A stretch of DNA of 64,000 nt, from positions 72,544,944 through 72,608,943 of the forward strand of contig OX419755.1 of NCBI GenBank assembly GCA_948567375.1, in the 5' to 3' direction. Of this stretch, positions 60,067 to 64,000 are shown piece by piece. A program made the position numbers and the translations under genes. Numbering within the stretch: position 1 is the stretch's first letter; the number at the start of each line of letters is the position of its first letter. The stretch is from Lunularia cruciata (taxonomy: Eukaryota > Streptophyta > Marchantiopsida > Lunulariales > Lunulariaceae). The notes under the pieces are model-generated. The model saw only the letters and a program-made list of their open reading frames with translations, was not told the origin of the DNA and ran no database searches.

Positions 60067-60480
60067 AAGTTGTATAGATGCAAAGAACCCAACCCAAAGT
60101 CACTCAACTACTCCATACATTTACTACAAAAACTTCAAATGCTTGTAACTTTTGCTACAGACCTCTAAACTATGCAATTTTGGTGACAATGAAAAGCCCT
60201 AAAGAAGACATATAGCACACAAGAATTGGACATGTGATCACTATGATACATGCCCCGTAGTAGTCTTGCCCTCCAACTTTCATTCCTCGGTGAAGTATCC
60301 TTATTGCCCTTCCAATCCAATCCAAGTTCTTCTTCCTCTAACATAGAGTCAACCTCCTTTTGTCAGATCAAAACACATGCTTCTCCTTGTTTCTTCTCCA
60401 TTTGGGTTCAATTTGGTTTCAAGAGTGCACTTTTTCTTTGAAACTCAAAAAAACAAAAAATGTGATAACCATAAGTGCCA

Positions 60481-61180
60481 CTATTGAGAACCAAAAAAAC
60501 ATCAAGCATCCAAAACCAAGAGGTTCAAAGGAGATTAAATGGCATTTTGCATCAATTTGATCAGTTGAGTTTGATCAGTTCAAGAAGGAAGCCAAAGACC
60601 AACTTTGCAGCAAGTGCAAGGAGGTAGACAACACTTGGAGTGCCCTACAGGAGAAGCATGACCAAGTAGTAATGCTAGAGCTGCATATGTAAGATTACCA
60701 AAAGGAAGTGGTAGCTCAACTAGAACATTTCACCAAGGAGGCAAAGGAAGAAAAGATCAAGCATGAAAGAAGCCTCCAAGTGCTAGAGGAATAAAAGGTC
60801 AAATGGAGCAAGCAATCAAAGCAAAGAGAAGAAGGTCAATTGATTGCAGTACACCAATTAGGAGAAACCTAGGCCTTGTTCATAGAGATGCTAAAGGAAG
60901 AAGGAGCAATGTGGGCCTTGAGGACCAAAATGCCACAAATTGAAGATGCAAGTCCAATGCTTGCAAAATCAGGCCTACAAGGAGTGCATGAATAGCGTGT
61001 GCGTGCACTTGAAGGAGCATTTAAATAAGAAATTCAATGAAGTATGCCAAACCTTCTTGTTGGAGATAACTAAGTATCAATCTTGGACAGATTCACTAGA
61101 TGCCTCAAAGGTGAACAAAGCTCTTCACCTCCAAGAGTTCTAATACAAGACACTTTCCTGAAAGGAAGTCCTTCAATAAG
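60481..61180 (+). pseudogene. Divergent extra-ORF relic, coiled-coil part
   Basis: After the nested fragment, plus-strand sequence is again rich in Glu, Lys and Gln (for example VAQLEHFTKEAKEEKIKHER and SLQVLEE), with coiled-coil character. This fits the C-terminal half of the divergent extra ORF whose left part is at 57660-58778. It is decayed. An open stretch at 60940-61143 shows no other recognisable motif. Confidence 0.5.
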
Positions 61181-61430
61181 ACATGCACTCTTTAGTTAGG
61201 ATTATGTACTTAGAGTTGTACAATAGTTGAGCACTCTAAGTAGACCAATTGTGAATGCACTCAACATTGTATGTATTTTAGAGTTGAGAATAAGTGCCCT
61301 CAAAATTGTATTGCACTCAGAGTTGTATAAAGTTGAGGACGAGTGCACTTGGAGTTGTATATACTTGAAGAGGAGTGCCCTTGGGTTTGTACATGTACTT
61401 GGGGTTCAACACTCAAAATAGATTAGGTGG
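61180..61430. repeat. Degenerate short-unit repeats
   Basis: Irregular repeats of a unit of roughly 30-50 bp share GAGTGC(A/C)CTT and AGAGTTGTA-like cores. They resemble the repeated phrases at about 45.9-46.3 kb and may be tail repeats of one element family. Confidence 0.55.
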
Positions 61431-61455
61431 GGTTTGATATCTCCCCTAACATGTG

Positions 61456-61584
61456 TAGGAGCCTAATTATTCTATAGATGATTAGGATAAGATAGGATTA
61501 AGATAGCAAGATCCATGGTATAGGAGCCTATTCCTTCTATAGATGATTAGAATATGATAAGATTAAGATAGTAAGATCAATGAT
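61456..61584. repeat. 65-bp tandem duplication
   Basis: Copies at 61456-61520 and 61521 to about 61584 both start TAGGAGCCTA and contain TTCTATAGATGATTAG and GATTAAGATAG.AAGATC. They differ at several sites. Confidence 0.88.
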
Positions 61585-61645
61585 GGACAGTTTAGAACCA
61601 GATTTTTTCAAGATTCACTTGGGATTCTGATCCCTTAGGCTTGTG

Positions 61646-62345
61646 TGACAACCCGGCAAATATCACTTTTGTGGTAATCAGGTAAGTAAAGTTTGTTCCC
61701 GCAAAGATACGAGTCAAAATTGGTCAAATACAAATTCAAACAGTAACAATTTAGTTCTTCTTGGTTGCGTCTTTAATCTCTCAAGTAGAAACCACACCCA
61801 AAAGAGAGTAACAAGCGCTGACTCGCAGTCTTGTCACAAATTAACACTTCATAATCACAACTCCATCAAATCTTTCCAAACAATCTTGATTGTGATGATT
61901 TAGGCTCTCCCAAAATGGCACTTCACTGCAAAACAGCTTTGCCTTAGAATTGAGTTCCACTCCTCCACTAAAGGCACAACTTCCTTGATCAAAATTGCTT
62001 CACATCAACCTTGCACTACCCTCACAAATGCAGAATACTACCAACTCTACAATTCCTCTCAGATCTATCAAGGCATTGCTTCGATTGCACTTCACTCAGG
62101 ATCAAACACATAGAATGAAGATCAAGGCTGCGGAATCCAACATCCAACAAGCACACTAACTTGCACTTTGAATTTCTCCAAACACTCACAAACACAATTG
62201 CAAAGCTGATACTCGGAATCAAGCTCAAGCAACAAGCACTGCTTCACAACACTTTGCTTTATCTATTCTCAGAATTATGAGCACTAAACAACATGATACT
62301 GCAAATGCCACTCTTAAGTAGTAAGCAAATGATAGTTATCTTCCT
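61646..62345 (-). repeat. Family B LTR
   Basis: This reverse-orientation LTR starts (plus strand) TGACAACCCGGCAAATATCA and ends near TAGTTATCTTCCTAA. The small ORF lies at 62022-62228 (minus strand). Confidence 0.9.
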
Positions 62346-62437
62346 AATGTACCTCTTCCTAATGACTCTATAAACCTGTAGATCTGAAATTACAATGCAC
62401 CTCTTCATATCTGCCTATACAAATCTCAAATTGGTTA

Positions 62438-64000
62438 CTAATCCAATCCAATGTCTACTTCTTCCTCGGCTTTTAAACCCAAACTTGAAGTAATTTTATT
62501 TCCTACTACTCTGTCCTCGGGTTTCACATCTTCTACTTCTTCTACCAAATCCAACAATTCTCTTTCCTGATCTGAAATCTCACTAGTGTGTAATCTATCT
62601 AACTCCTTATCTCCCGACCCACTCTTCTCTAATGTTTCCAATGGTAACTCCGCAGACATTTGCACTCCTACTTCATCGACTTTGGGTTTTGCTCTTATAT
62701 CCTTCCGAAGTCTATCTATATCTAACTTCACTAAGTCTGATTTAATTGCAATATAATCTTCTACCTCTAGTATTTTCCTATCTACATGAGTCTTGAGACT
62801 TATTAATAGAGCATTCAAATCTGTGTCCTTTGCCTGTCTCCTCCTCGTCTCCTGCACCAACAACTTCAACTCGTGCAGCCTCGTCTCTTCAATTGAATGC
62901 TGGCCTCTGAAATTAACATCGCGTTCATTCTGAGGACAATCTCCTTCAATGGCTCCAGTCTCATCTTCCTTTCACACTCCCGATCTGCAAGCCAATCTTC
63001 TCTGTACATCGCCAAGTCTGCTTCAAATTTGGCTTTCACAGTTTCCTTCTCCTTCTCCTTCTGTACAATCTTCTCTTCTTGATTACAAAGTAACTCTTGC
63101 AATCTCTCTTCCTCCCTATATTGTACTTCCAACTCCCTTTGCCAGAGCTGCTTCTTCTCTTCTACGCTCTCCATCACTCTATCGAGCTCTTGTTCCTTTG
63201 CTGCTACCCTTGCCATAGCATGGATAAGTTCTAATCTTGAATTAGCAAACTGTTGCTTCAAGATTTCAAACTCTGCTACTTGTCTTTCCCTCGCTATGTC
63301 ACTCTTCTTAACAAGATCCTCTAGATACATCACTTCTCTCTTCAAGTCTTCAATTACTTGATTCTTCACTAGTGCCTCCTCTCGCAGTACTTCCCTTTCC
63401 TCCTCACCTCGGGTTATAATCTTCTTCAACTCCGAGTTCCCTTCTTCTAATCTTGATAACACTTGCAAGACAGTCTTCACCTCTGGACAAGTAGACTGCA
63501 TCTCCTTCTTCTTGTGCTCCAATTTCACCAACAATGGACACACAATCTCCCGCAAGTACTCCACTCCATTGCTCGCAACTACTTCCTCTTGTATAGCAAA
63601 CTCCCTTCTTACTTCTTGTTCTCCCAATACTCGCCTTTGTCTCTATAGTCTTCATATTGGATCGACGCCTCACTTCCCGAGCTAGCGGTCACTTCTTCCC
63701 TTGCCTTACTCGGACCCGCTTCACACTTCACCTTGTGTCTTGAATGAACTCCTCTCTAGATTGCAGACTTCTTCTCCTTGGGCTTAGGTATCTCGTCCTC
63801 CAACTTCTCATTATCTTCTGGTTCGAGCTCCACCCAAACTTCTTCTTCTTCTTTCATAGTAGCTGTTGGTACCGACGTCATTTCTCCACCTTCATCGCTG
63901 TCGCTACTCGTATCTCCACTTTGCAGCATTTGCTTTGGTTCTTCCTTGCGTTCTGAGTCTTCGGACTTGCACTCAACTTCATCTTCCGAGTCTTCATCTT
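62438..64000 (-). pseudogene. Family B extra ORF, partial at window edge
   Basis: Minus-strand open stretches match the C-terminal half of the extra ORF: SNGVEYLREIVCPLLVKLEH, then the coiled coil (EKEQELDRVMESV-like), QETRRRQAKDTDLNALL and the EEEVDIGLD end. The acidic part begins near the window edge. The N-terminal domain lies outside the window. Long frames survive, but the copy is not fully open. Confidence 0.85.

Larger units (their letters stand above)
58780..60480 (-). mobile_element. Diverged family B fragment nested in another element
   Basis: A minus-strand family B LTR (58780 to about 59480) is followed by shortened, decayed remains of the extra-ORF tail (59575-59757, ending EVDIELE where element B has EEEVDIGSD) and of the spacer, ending near 60480 in the same A-run (AAAAAAACAAAAAATGTG) that ends the 35652-39480 copy. 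Coiled-coil-like sequence of the plus-strand host element resumes after it, so it is nested. It is older and more diverged than the other family B copies and is broken. Confidence 0.75.
61646..64000 (-). mobile_element. Family B Gypsy copy, runs off the window
   Basis: This minus-strand copy has a family B LTR (61646 to about 62345) and the extra ORF (62438 to the window edge). Everything upstream in element orientation lies beyond 64000, so I cannot say whether pol is present. Confidence 0.88.

Overview
This window looks like nuclear DNA of a land plant with a repeat-rich genome. Ty1/Copia and Ty3/Gypsy LTR retrotransposons cover most of it, and only one convincing host gene is visible. That gene encodes a putative plastid protein with a starch-binding CBM20 domain. 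It sits in a clearly GC-richer island (about 16.9-22.6 kb) inside AT-rich DNA. The primer-binding sites (initiator tRNA-Met for Copia, tRNA-Asp for both better-preserved Gypsy elements) and the plastid-targeted starch protein are plant features. A seed-free plant such as a moss, lycophyte or fern is possible from the base composition and element types, but I cannot prove it from sequence alone.

Layout. 1-1973: AT-rich, nothing recognised. 1974-9159: an old minus-strand Ty1/Copia element with both LTRs, a tRNA-Met primer site and relics of gag, protease, integrase, reverse transcriptase and RNase H; an unusual 2.2 kb separates gag from the primer site. 9160-16900: AT-rich, with a small tandem duplication and, at about 12.0-13.2 kb, two opposed broken protein-coding relics of unknown origin. 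16.9-22.6 kb: the host gene, followed by a small minisatellite. 22.6-24.4 kb: unassigned, with a 91-bp tandem duplication. 24401-32212: Gypsy element A, LTRs about 99% identical, apparently young. 32.2-35.6 kb: a decayed plus-strand relic related to the extra ORF described below. 35652-39480: a minus-strand partial copy of Gypsy family B. 39.7-45.3 kb: relics of at least two other Gypsy-type elements. 46290-56931: Gypsy element B, the best-preserved family B copy, LTRs about 97% identical. 57.2-61.6 kb: a divergent plus-strand relic interrupted by another minus-strand family B fragment. 61646-64000: a third minus-strand family B copy that runs off the window.

The most interesting feature is the extra ORF that family B carries in sense orientation between integrase and the 3' LTR. 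It has a conserved N-terminal domain of about 250 residues, then a basic patch, an acidic stretch and a long coiled coil. Three family B copies carry much of it, a fourth retains only its C-terminal end, and at least two much more divergent relatives lie at about 33.3-33.9 kb and 57.7-58.1 kb. Family B LTRs also share a small sense ORF of 68-75 codons that is open in all five long LTR copies. In the host gene, splice phases support two alternative C-termini and an optional small exon, and 78 bp around its last intron-exon junction is shared with a decayed region 21 kb away.

The retroelements are described as fossils: families, parts, ends, nesting and relative age only.
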